Assembly: GCA_905221545.1 (NCBI GenBank)
Contig: CAJNDO010000002.1
Coordinates: 62,001 to 126,000, forward strand
Source of the DNA: a bacterium
GTDB taxonomy: Bacteria > Bacillota > Bacilli > Lactobacillales > Streptococcaceae
DNA: 64,000 bases
Direction: 5' to 3'
Of this stretch, positions 56,463 through 64,000 are shown piece after piece. The notes beneath the pieces are model-generated. The model saw nothing but the letters and a program-made list of their open reading frames with translations, was not told the DNA's origin and ran no database searches. Position numbers and translations under genes: made by a program. The first letter of the stretch is position 1. Each line of letters opens with the position of its first letter.

Positions 56463-58124
56463 ATGAGTAATATCAGTTTAACAACACTTGGTGGTGTACG
56501 TGAAAACGGGAAAAATATGTATATCGCTGAAATCGATGGATCTATTTTCGTTTTGGATGCAGGTCTGAAATATCCTGAAAATGAACAACTAGGGGTGGAT
56601 GTCGTTATTCCAAACATGGACTACCTTTTTGAAAATAGCGACCGTATCGCTGGGGTTTTCTTGACCCACGGACATGCGGATGCCATTGGTGCTCTGCCTT
56701 ATCTCTTGGCTGAAGCCAAGGTGCCTGTATTTGGCTCTGAGCTGACCATTGAGTTGGCCAAACTCTTTGTCAAAGGAAATGATACGGTTAAGAAATTCAA
56801 TGATTTCCATGTCATTGATGAGAATACGGAGATTGATTTTGGAGGGACAGTGGTTTCCTTCTTCCGTACGACCCACTCTATCCCAGAGAGTCTGGGTGTG
56901 GTCTTGAAGACGGCTGAGGGCAGCATCGTTTATACAGGGGACTTCAAATTTGACCAGACAGCTAGCGAATCTTATGCGACAGACTTCGCTCGTCTGGCAG
57001 AAATCGGTCGTGACGGAGTTCTAGCTCTGCTCAGTGATTCAGCCAATGCGGACAGTAATATCCAAGTGGCTAGCGAAAGTGAAGTTGGGGATGAAATCAC
57101 CCAAACCATTGCGGACTGGGATGGTCGTATCATCGTTGCGGCGGTAGCCAGCAACCTCTCTCGTATCCAGCAGGTGTTTGATGCTGCGGATGCAACGGGT
57201 CGTCGTATCGTCTTGACAGGATTTGATATTGAAAATATCGTCCGTACTGCTATTCGCCTCAAGAAATTGTCTCTAGCTAACGAGAGTCTTTTGATTAAGC
57301 CAAAAGATATGTCTCGCTTTGAAGACCATGAGTTAATTATCCTTGAGACAGGTCGTATGGGTGAGCCTATCAATGGTCTTCGCAAGATGTCGATTGGTCG
57401 CCACCGTTATGTGGAAATCAAGGACGGTGACCTAGTTTATATCGTAACCACTCCGTCTATCGCCAAAGAAGCAGTTATGGCGCGTGTGGAAAATATGATT
57501 TACCAAGCTGGAGGTGTTGTCAAATTGATTACCCAAAGCTTGCGTGTGTCAGGTCACGGAAATGCGCGTGATTTGCAGTTGATGATCAATCTCTTGCAAC
57601 CTAAGTATCTCTTCCCAATTCAAGGGGAATACCGTGAGTTGGATGCCCATGCTAAGGCTGCTATGGCTGTTGGTATGTTGCCAGAACGTATTTTCATCCC
57701 TAAAAAGGGAACCAGCATGGCTTATGATAATGGAGACTTTGTCCCAGCTGGAGCGGTTTCGGCAGGCGATGTCTTGATTGACGGAAATGCTATCGGTGAT
57801 GTTGGCAATGTAGTCCTTCGTGACCGTAAGGTCTTGTCAGAGGATGGTATTTTCATCGTAGCAATTACCGTTAATCGTCGTGAGAAGAAAATTGTGGCCA
57901 AGGCTCGTGTTCACACGCGTGGATTTGTTTATCTCAAGAAGAGTCGCGATATTCTCCGTGAAAGTTCAGAATTAATTAACCAGACGGTAGAAGACTATCT
58001 CCAAGGAGATGACTTTGACTGGGCAGATCTTAAAGGGAAGGTTCGTGATAATCTGACCAAGTATCTCTTTGATCAAACCAAGCGTCGTCCAGCTATTTTA
58101 CCAGTAGTCATGGAAGCAAAATAA
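56463..58124 (+). CDS. rnjB: Ribonuclease J2
   Basis: 553 residues of the RNase J metallo-beta-lactamase/beta-CASP type. RNase J enzymes degrade and process RNA from the 5' end or internally. Motif 2 reads THGHADAIGALPYL near residues 65-78, so the last metal-binding His of HxHxDH is Ala. That substitution, with a C-terminal part matching RNase J, points to the poorly active partner J2 rather than J1; J2 acts mostly in a J1-J2 complex. SGHGNARDLQLM, a beta-CASP motif, is near 363. TCGGAGGA precedes ATG. Confidence 0.9.
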   Translation: MSNISLTTLGGVRENGKNMYIAEIDGSIFVLDAGLKYPENEQLGVDVVIPNMDYLFENSDRIAGVFLTHGHADAIGALPYLLAEAKVPVFGSELTIELAKLFVKGNDTVKKFNDFHVIDENTEIDFGGTVVSFFRTTHSIPESLGVVLKTAEGSIVYTGDFKFDQTASESYATDFARLAEIGRDGVLALLSDSANADSNIQVASESEVGDEITQTIADWDGRIIVAAVASNLSRIQQVFDAADATGRRIVLTGFDIENIVRTAIRLKKLSLANESLLIKPKDMSRFEDHELIILETGRMGEPINGLRKMSIGRHRYVEIKDGDLVYIVTTPSIAKEAVMARVENMIYQAGGVVKLITQSLRVSGHGNARDLQLMINLLQPKYLFPIQGEYRELDAHAKAAMAVGMLPERIFIPKKGTSMAYDNGDFVPAGAVSAGDVLIDGNAIGDVGNVVLRDRKVLSEDGIFIVAITVNRREKKIVAKARVHTRGFVYLKKSRDILRESSELINQTVEDYLQGDDFDWADLKGKVRDNLTKYLFDQTKRRPAILPVVMEAK

Positions 58125-58144
58125 TCGTTGAAATAAACAGAGAG

Positions 58145-58165
58145 AAAGTCGAATTTCGGCTTTTT
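58145..58165 (+). terminator. Terminator-like hairpin between rnjB and estA
   Basis: AAAGTCG and CGGCTTT (one wobble) around AATTT, then TTC. Confidence 0.5.
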
Positions 58166-58191
58166 CTTATCGGAAAATAGAGGAAAAAATT

Positions 58192-58971
58192 ATGGCAGTA
58201 ATGAAAATTGAGTATTACTCACAAGTTTTGGATATGGAGTGGGGGGTGAATGTCCTCTACCCTGATGCCAATCGAGTGGAAAATCCAGATTGTAAAGATA
58301 TTCCCGTCTTGTACCTCTTGCACGGGATGTCTGGCAATCATAATAGCTGGCTCAAGAGGACCAACGTAGAACGTTTGCTTCGAGGAACTAATCTCATCGT
58401 TGTCATGCCCAATACCAGCAATGGTTGGTATACCGATACCCAGTATGGTTTTGACTATTACACAGCTCTAGCAGAGGAATTACCACAGGTTTTGAAACGC
58501 TTCTTCCCTAATATGTCTAGCAAGCGTGAAAGGACCTTTATCGCTGGTCTCTCTATGGGAGGTTACGGCTGCTTCAAACTGGCTCTTGCTACAAATCGTT
58601 TCTCTCATGCAGCTAGCTTTTCAGGTGCCCTTAGTTTTCAAGATTTTTCTCCTGAGAGCCAAAACCTGGGAACACCAGCGTATTGGAGGGGTGTGTTTGG
58701 GGAGATTAAAGATTGGACAGCTAGTCCTTCTTCTCTTGAAAGTCTGGCAAAAAAATCGGATAAAAAAACCAAGCTTTGGGCTTGGTGTGGCGAGCAGGAT
58801 TTCTTGTACGAAGCCAATAATCTAGCAGTGAAAAACCTCAAAAAGCTGGGATTTGATGTGACCTATAGCCATAGCGCTGGAACTCATGAGTGGTACTACT
58901 GGGAAAAACAATTGGAACGGTTCTTAGCAACCCTTCCAATTGATTTCAAATTAGAAGAGAGATTGACTTAG
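58192..58971 (+). CDS. estA: Tributyrin esterase EstA (alpha/beta hydrolase)
   Basis: 259 residues of the esterase D/S-formylglutathione hydrolase type. Nucleophile Ser in [11 protein letters not shown] near residue 120; [14 protein letters not shown] forms the oxyanion region; the catalytic His is in [11 protein letters not shown] near 234. No signal peptide. It acts on short-chain acyl esters. AGGAAAAA upstream of ATG is modest. Confidence 0.9.
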   Translation: MAVMKIEYYSQVLDMEWGVNVLYPDANRVENPDCKDIPVLYLLHGMSGNHNSWLKRTNVERLLRGTNLIVVMPNTSNGWYTDTQYGFDYYTALAEELPQVLKRFFPNMSSKRERTFIAGLSMGGYGCFKLALATNRFSHAASFSGALSFQDFSPESQNLGTPAYWRGVFGEIKDWTASPSSLESLAKKSDKKTKLWAWCGEQDFLYEANNLAVKNLKKLGFDVTYSHSAGTHEWYYWEKQLERFLATLPIDFKLEERLT

Positions 58972-59018
58972 TTTGAACTTCAGCATAGGGGGAGAACTAA
59001 AATAAAATATGTTTTCGC

Positions 59019-59046
59019 TAGACTTTTCAAACGAAAGTAGTAGAAT
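59019..59046 (+). promoter_or_regulatory. Possible murM promoter
   Basis: TAGACT (59019-59024), 16-base spacer, TAGAAT (59041-59046). Only a fair match. Confidence 0.4.
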
Positions 59047-59079
59047 AGTAATAAGATACTGGAGGAAAGAGAGTAGGAA

Positions 59080-60300
59080 ATGTACCGTTATCAAATTGGC
59101 ATTCCCACATTAGAATATGATCAGTTTGTCAAAGAACATGAATTAGCTAATGTATTACAAAGCAGTGCTTGGGAAAAAGTGAAATCTGATTGGAATCATG
59201 AGAGACTTGGTGTCTATGAAGGGGAGAAATTACTGGCTGTGGCTAGTATTCTCATAAAGTCTCTACCTTTGGGGTATAAAATGTTTTATATTCCAAGAGG
59301 TCCCATACTGGATTACAGGGATATAGAACTTTTAAAGTTTGTCCTGCAGTCTATTAAGTCTTATGCTCGCAGTAAGAGAGCGGTTTTTGTGACTTTCGAT
59401 CCAAGTATTTGCCTATCTCAACATTTGGTCGATCAAGATAAAAGAGAATATCCTGAAAATCTTGCTATTATTGATAGTTTGCAACAAATGGGAGTAAGGT
59501 GGTCAGGAAAAACGGAGGAAATGGGGGACACCATTCAGCCTCGTATTCAGGCTAAAATATACAAGGAAAATTTTGAAGAAGCTAAACTTTCCAAGTCAAC
59601 AAAACAGGCTATTCGAACAGCACGGAATAAGGGTGTAGAGATTCAATTTGGTGGAACTGAATTATTGGAGTCCTTTTCCTTTTTGATGAAAAAAACCGAG
59701 AAGCGGAAAGAGATTCATTTGAGGAATGAAGTCTATTATAAAAAGTTGTTAGATAATTTTAAAGACAAGGCCTACATCACGTTGGCAACCTTGGATGTCT
59801 CTAAACGTTCGCAAGAATTAGAAGAACAGTTAGCGAAAAACAGAGCCTTGGAAGAGACGTTTACTGAGTCGACTCGAACTTCAAAAGTAGAAGCGCAGAA
59901 GAAGGAAAAAGAACGTTTGTTAGAGGAATTGACTTTCCTGCAGGAATATATGGATGCAGGTCAAGCAAGAGTTCCCTTAGCGGCTACCTTGACTTTAGAA
60001 TTCGGACAAACTTCTGTCAATCTATACGCAGGAATGGATGAAGATTTTAGACGTTATAAAGCTCCTATTTTGACTTGGTATGAGACAGCTCGATATTCCT
60101 TTGAACGTGGCATTTTATGGCAAAATTTAGGAGGCGTCGAGAATGCTTTAGATGGTGGACTCTATCGTTTTAAAGCTAATTTTAATCCAACGATTGAAGA
60201 ATACTTGGGTGAATTTACAATGCCTACCCATCCTCTCTATCCTCTGTTAAGACTTGCTCTTGATTTCCGTAAAACATTAAGAAAAAAACATAGAAAGTAA
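59080..60300 (+). CDS. murM: Peptidoglycan branching aminoacyltransferase MurM
   Basis: 406 residues of the FemABX family. MurM attaches the first residue (Ser or Ala) from aminoacyl-tRNA to the lysine of lipid II. LQSSAWEKVKSDW at the start, MFYIPRGPILDY (about 68-79), KSTKQAIRTARNKGV (about 168-182), a helical hairpin arm (about 230-290, charged, Glu/Lys-rich), and a late LTWYETARYSFERG match. MurN follows four bases after its stop. Alleles of murM influence beta-lactam resistance; this allele cannot be judged from one sequence. Confidence 0.93.
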   Translation: MYRYQIGIPTLEYDQFVKEHELANVLQSSAWEKVKSDWNHERLGVYEGEKLLAVASILIKSLPLGYKMFYIPRGPILDYRDIELLKFVLQSIKSYARSKRAVFVTFDPSICLSQHLVDQDKREYPENLAIIDSLQQMGVRWSGKTEEMGDTIQPRIQAKIYKENFEEAKLSKSTKQAIRTARNKGVEIQFGGTELLESFSFLMKKTEKRKEIHLRNEVYYKKLLDNFKDKAYITLATLDVSKRSQELEEQLAKNRALEETFTESTRTSKVEAQKKEKERLLEELTFLQEYMDAGQARVPLAATLTLEFGQTSVNLYAGMDEDFRRYKAPILTWYETARYSFERGILWQNLGGVENALDGGLYRFKANFNPTIEEYLGEFTMPTHPLYPLLRLALDFRKTLRKKHRK

Positions 60301-60304
60301 GTAT

Positions 60305-61537
60305 ATGGCACTAATTACACTCACGAGAGAAGAGTTTCAGGCTTATTCTGATCAGGTTTCTTCTCGTTCCTTTATGCAATCGGTTCAGATGGGGGACTTA
60401 TTAGAAAAAAGAGGGGCTCGAATTGTTTATCTTGCTTTGAAACAAGAAGGAGAAATTCAAGTTGCAGCTCTGGTTTATAGCTTGCCCATGCTGGGTGGCC
60501 TGCATATGGAGCTCAATTCGGGGCCGATTTATACCCAACAAGATGTTCTTCCAGTTTTTTATGAAGAGTTAAAAGAATATGCCAAGCAGAATGGTGTATT
60601 AGAGTTGCTTGTAAAACCTTATGAAACTTATCAAACTTTTGATGGTGAAGGTAATCCAATAGATGCTGAGAAAAAAAGTATTATTCAAGATTTGACTGAT
60701 TTAGGTTATCAATTTGATGGATTGACAAGAGGTTATCCAGGTGGAGAACCAGATTGGTTATACTATAAAGATTTGACTGAATTAACTGAAAAGAATTTGC
60801 TTAAAAGTTTTAGCAAAAAGGGTAAACCCTTGGTGAAAAAGGCTGAAACGTTTGGTATTCGGTTGAAAAAGTTAAAACGTGAAGAACTATCGATTTTTAA
60901 GAATATAACAAAAGAAACCTCTGAACGTAGAGAATATAGTGATAAAAGTTTAGAATATTATGAGCACTTTTATGATTCATTTGGAGAACAAGCGGAGTTT
61001 CTCATAGCAAGCTTAAATTTTTCGGAGTATATGAGCAAATTGCAAGGTGAACAAAGTAAACTAGAAGAAATCTTGGACAAGTTGCGACTTGATTTGAGTA
61101 AAAATCCTCATTCTGAGAAAAAACAAAATCAACTGAGAGAATATTCTAGTCAATTTGAAACTTTTGAAGTTCGAAAAGCAGAAGCGAGAGACTTGATTGA
61201 AAAATATGGAGAAGAAGATATTGTTTTGGCCGGAAGTTTATTTGTTTATATGCCTCAGGAAACGACTTATCTCTTTAGTGGTTCCTACACTGAATTTAAT
61301 AAGTTCTATGCCCCTGCGCTACTTCAAAAATATATTATGTTGGAAAGTATAAAACGTGGAATACCTAAATACAACTTCCTAGGGATTCAAGGGATTTTTG
61401 ATGGTAGTGATGGCGTTTTGCGTTTTAAACAAAATTTTAATGGCTATATTGTACGAAAAGCAGGGACTTTCCGTTATCATCCGTCGCCTTTAAAATACAA
61501 AGCTATTCAGTTACTCAAAAAAATATTAGGACGTTAA
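60305..61537 (+). CDS. murN: Peptidoglycan branching alanyltransferase MurN
   Basis: 410 residues, paralogue of MurM. Adds the second residue (Ala) to the cross-bridge. SFMQSVQMGDLLEKRG near the start, GGLHMELNSGPIYT (about 62-75), SKKGKPLVKKAETFGI, a coiled-coil arm (about 240-300) and YNFLGIQGIFDGSDGVLRFK near the end. Coupled to murM. A gene-poor gap of about 80 bases follows. Confidence 0.93.
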   Translation: MALITLTREEFQAYSDQVSSRSFMQSVQMGDLLEKRGARIVYLALKQEGEIQVAALVYSLPMLGGLHMELNSGPIYTQQDVLPVFYEELKEYAKQNGVLELLVKPYETYQTFDGEGNPIDAEKKSIIQDLTDLGYQFDGLTRGYPGGEPDWLYYKDLTELTEKNLLKSFSKKGKPLVKKAETFGIRLKKLKREELSIFKNITKETSERREYSDKSLEYYEHFYDSFGEQAEFLIASLNFSEYMSKLQGEQSKLEEILDKLRLDLSKNPHSEKKQNQLREYSSQFETFEVRKAEARDLIEKYGEEDIVLAGSLFVYMPQETTYLFSGSYTEFNKFYAPALLQKYIMLESIKRGIPKYNFLGIQGIFDGSDGVLRFKQNFNGYIVRKAGTFRYHPSPLKYKAIQLLKKILGR

Positions 61538-61618
61538 GATGAAAAAGCCAGTATTTAGCTTTCTTTCAGCTTGTTTTAGTAAAATAAGGTTTATTATTTG
61601 CTAGAAAGGTGGAGGGAC

Positions 61619-62320
61619 ATGCGCTGGATTTTTCGTTTGATAGGAGCTTTCTTTTCTTTTATTTGGCATTTGTTTTGGCAACTGGTTTGGATAGTTGTGC
61701 TCTTATGTGCTCTTGCTTTCGGAATTCTCTGGTATCTGAACGGGGATTTTCAAGGAGCGCTAAAGCAAGCAGAGAGGTCAGTAAAAATTGGTCAACAGAG
61801 TATCGATCAATGGGGAAAAACAGGGCAACTGCCTAAGTTAAATCAGACAGATAGCCACCAGCATTCTGAAGGAAGGTGGCCGCAGGCCTCTGCTCGTATT
61901 TACTTGGATCCGCAGATGGATTCAAGCTTTCAAGAGGCTTATTTAGAAGCGATCCAGAATTGGAATCAAACTGGTGCTTTTAACTTTGAACTTGTCACCG
62001 AGTCTAGCAAGACAGATATCTTGGCTACTGAGATGAATGATGGAAACACTCCTGTGGCAGGAGAGGCGGAAAGTCAGACCAATCTCTTAACAGGGCAATT
62101 CTTGTCTGTAACGGTGCGGTTGAATCATTATTATTTGTCCAATCCGGACTATGGTTATTCCTATGAGCGCATTGTCCATACTGCAGAACATGAGTTGGGG
62201 CATGCGATTGGATTGGACCATACAGATGAGAAGTCTGTGATGCAACCTGCAGGTTCCTTTTATGGTATCCAGAAAGAGGATGTTGCAAACCTTCGAAAAT
62301 TATATGAGACCAATGAGTAG
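61619..62320 (+). CDS. Membrane-anchored matrixin-like zinc metalloprotease
   Basis: 233 residues from ATG 61619, with GGTGGAGGG just upstream; an in-frame TTG at 61598 is less likely. One N-terminal membrane helix (about 5-32, [16 protein letters not shown]) followed by an outward-facing catalytic domain. The zinc motif [11 protein letters not shown] (near 190-200), preceded by TAE and followed by SVMQP (Met-turn), is a complete metzincin/matrixin signature. [21 protein letters not shown] marks the domain start. Substrate unknown. Location between murN and uvrC suggests wall or surface processing only by proximity. Confidence 0.85.
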   Translation: MRWIFRLIGAFFSFIWHLFWQLVWIVVLLCALAFGILWYLNGDFQGALKQAERSVKIGQQSIDQWGKTGQLPKLNQTDSHQHSEGRWPQASARIYLDPQMDSSFQEAYLEAIQNWNQTGAFNFELVTESSKTDILATEMNDGNTPVAGEAESQTNLLTGQFLSVTVRLNHYYLSNPDYGYSYERIVHTAEHELGHAIGLDHTDEKSVMQPAGSFYGIQKEDVANLRKLYETNE

Positions 62321-62345
62321 GGGACAATCTTTCCCTACTTTTTTG
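62316..62345 (+). terminator. Terminator overlapping the uvrC promoter region
   Basis: AGTAGGG (62316-62322) and CCCTACT (62333-62339) pair, then TTTTTT. It ends the metalloprotease transcript immediately before the uvrC -10 box. Confidence 0.82.
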
Positions 62346-62352
62346 CTATAAT
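62344..62352 (+). promoter_or_regulatory. Extended -10 promoter of uvrC, leaderless transcript predicted
   Basis: TGc plus TATAAT at 62347-62352; the ATG starts at 62359, seven bases past the -10, at the expected transcription start. No ribosome binding site fits in between. Confidence 0.65.
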
Positions 62353-62358
62353 GGAATT

Positions 62359-64000
62359 ATGAACAACTTGATTAAATCAAAACTAGAGCTCTTGCCGACC
62401 AGCCCTGGTTGTTACATTCACAAGGATAAAAACGGCACCATTATCTATGTAGGAAAGGCTAAAAATCTGCGCAATCGCGTGAGGTCCTATTTTCGTGGAA
62501 GTCACGATACCAAGACAGAGGCCTTGGTGTCTGAAATTGTGGATTTTGAGTTTATTGTCACGGAGTCCAATATTGAGGCACTTCTCCTAGAAATTAATCT
62601 TATCAAGGAAAATAAGCCTAAATACAATATCATGCTCAAGGATGATAAGTCCTATCCTTTCATCAAAATCACTAATGAACGCTATCCTCGTTTGATTATT
62701 ACCCGACAGGTCAAGAAGGACGGCGGTCTTTACTTTGGTCCCTATCCAGATGTGGGGGCAGCCAATGAAATCAAGCGGTTGCTGGATCGGATTTTCCCTT
62801 TTAGAAAGTGTACCAATCCACCGTCTAAGGTTTGTTTTTACTATCATATCGGTCAATGTATGGCCCACACCATCTGTAAGAAGGATGAGGCCTATTTCAA
62901 GTCTATGGCTCAGGAGGTTTCTGATTTCCTAAAAGGGCAGGATGACAAAATCATCGATGAGCTCAAGGGAAAAATGGCTGCAGCAGCTCAGACTATGGAA
63001 TTTGAACGGGCTGCGGAATACCGTGACCTGATTCAGGCCATTGGAACCCTTCGGACCAAGCAACGGGTCATGGCAAAAGATTTGCAAAATCGTGACGTCT
63101 TTGGCTACTATGTGGACAAGGGTTGGATGTGTGTTCAGGTTTTCTTTGTTCGTCAAGGCAAGCTGATTGAGCGGGATGTCAATCTCTTCCCCTACTACAA
63201 CGATCCGGATGAAGACTTCTTGACCTATGTGGGACAATTTTATCAAGAAAAATCCCACCTGGTGCCCAATGAGGTGCTGATTCCGAAAGATATCGATGAA
63301 GAAGCCATCAAGGCCTTGGTGGATACCAAGATTCTCAAACCTCAACGTGGAGAGAAAAAACAACTGGTTAATTTGGCTATAAAGAATGCTCGAGTCAGTC
63401 TAGAGCAGAAGTTCAATCTGTTAGAAAAATCTGTCGAAAAAACACAAGGAGCTATTGAAAATCTAGGTCGCTTACTCCAAATCCCGACTCCAGTCCGTAT
63501 CGAATCCTTCGATAACTCTAATATCATGGGAACTAGTCCTGTTTCAGCCATGGTGGTCTTTGTCAACGGCAAACCAAGTAAAAAAGATTATCGTAAATAC
63601 AAAATCAAGACTGTGGTTGGACCGGACGACTATGCGAGTATGCGTGAGGTTATCCGCAGACGCTATGGTCGAGTTCAACGTGAGGCTTTAACTCCGCCAG
63701 ATTTGATTGTGATTGATGGTGGACAAGGTCAAGTCAATACCGCCAAGCAGGTCATCCAAGATGAACTAGGCTTGGATATTCCAATTGCTGGGCTTCAAAA
63801 GAATGACAAGCACCAAACCCATGAATTGCTCTTTGGAGATCCGCTGGAGGTGGTGGAGTTGTCTCGCAATTCTCAGGAATTTTTCCTTCTCCAACGCATC
63901 CAAGATGAGGTCCACCGCTTTGCCATCACCTTCCACCGCCAACTGCGCTCCAAAAATTCCTTTTCATCACAACTGGATGGGATTGAAGGTTTGGGGCCTA
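62359..64000 (+). CDS. uvrC: Excinuclease ABC subunit C, N-terminal part
   Basis: 547 codons are in the window and the frame stays open to the edge. UvrC makes both incisions in nucleotide excision repair. The GIY-YIG domain is first (PGCYIHKD and [13 protein letters not shown], residues about 16-40; the first motif reads GCY). A Cys cluster ([20 protein letters not shown]) is near 150-170 and a UVR domain ([17 protein letters not shown]) near 211-227. The RNase H-like nuclease half begins at [16 protein letters not shown] near 380 and has [14 protein letters not shown] near 450. The terminal helix-hairpin-helix region is beyond the edge. Its start is consistent with a leaderless mRNA. Confidence 0.94.
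   Translation, partial: MNNLIKSKLELLPTSPGCYIHKDKNGTIIYVGKAKNLRNRVRSYFRGSHDTKTEALVSEIVDFEFIVTESNIEALLLEINLIKENKPKYNIMLKDDKSYPFIKITNERYPRLIITRQVKKDGGLYFGPYPDVGAANEIKRLLDRIFPFRKCTNPPSKVCFYYHIGQCMAHTICKKDEAYFKSMAQEVSDFLKGQDDKIIDELKGKMAAAAQTMEFERAAEYRDLIQAIGTLRTKQRVMAKDLQNRDVFGYYVDKGWMCVQVFFVRQGKLIERDVNLFPYYNDPDEDFLTYVGQFYQEKSHLVPNEVLIPKDIDEEAIKALVDTKILKPQRGEKKQLVNLAIKNARVSLEQKFNLLEKSVEKTQGAIENLGRLLQIPTPVRIESFDNSNIMGTSPVSAMVVFVNGKPSKKDYRKYKIKTVVGPDDYASMREVIRRRYGRVQREALTPPDLIVIDGGQGQVNTAKQVIQDELGLDIPIAGLQKNDKHQTHELLFGDPLEVVELSRNSQEFFLLQRIQDEVHRFAITFHRQLRSKNSFSSQLDGIEGLGP

Overview
This window is chromosomal DNA of a Streptococcus of the mitis group (S. mitis / S. oralis / S. pneumoniae relatives). 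The signs are low to moderate G+C, a BOX intergenic repeat at 23246-23400, a choline-binding surface protein, a murM-murN pair, the phpP-stkP pair, a streptococcal MET-box upstream of metE, and many extended -10 promoters. As far as I recall pneumococcal gene order, blocks here match it locally but are joined differently, so a non-pneumococcal member of the group is the more likely source. No rRNA, tRNA, insertion sequence or CRISPR array was found.

1-4355: end of yqeK, rsfS, a methyltransferase and tmcAL, a conserved housekeeping row, with an AT-rich NACHT-type STAND NTPase gene inserted between the last two. 4400-9000: a strain-variable patch with two paralogous XRE regulators, a 1020-residue choline-binding protein with a SEC10/PgrA-like centre, and a small frameshifted ORF. 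9085-19391: rny, then gmk-rpoZ-priA-fmt-rsmB-phpP-stkP, tightly packed (translation, replication restart and cell-division signalling). 19441-23240: a two-subunit ThrE-type exporter and mvaS-mvaA (mevalonate). 23398-29137: the sucrose regulon, scrB-scrR facing scrA and scrK.

29143-39033 is an accessory and defence-rich stretch: a VTT membrane protein, a type I restriction-modification operon (hsdR-hsdM-hsdS), an unrecognised two-gene module (soluble 277-residue protein plus four-helix membrane protein), an orphan HigA-like regulator, a leaderless operon of a DUF1722 protein and a T4 endonuclease V-like protein, and a HigBA toxin-antitoxin pair.

39287-48757: metE-metF under a MET-box; a 600-base gene-free region with repeated hairpins that forms the probable pnp leader; then pnp, cysE, a GNAT acetyltransferase, cysS and mrnC. 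48761-50920: a PucR-like regulator and msmK. 50935-53953 (minus strand): a polar amino acid ABC transporter. 54022-64000: recJ, rnjB (RNase J2), estA, murM-murN (peptidoglycan cross-bridge), a membrane-anchored matrixin-like metalloprotease and the start of uvrC, which also looks leaderless.

The best candidates for new biology are the NACHT gene embedded in a housekeeping operon, the unknown two-gene module after hsdS, the repeat-built pnp leader, and the leaderless DNA-repair operon with an unusual endonuclease V-like protein. All functional assignments come from reading motifs and general family knowledge; no database search was run.
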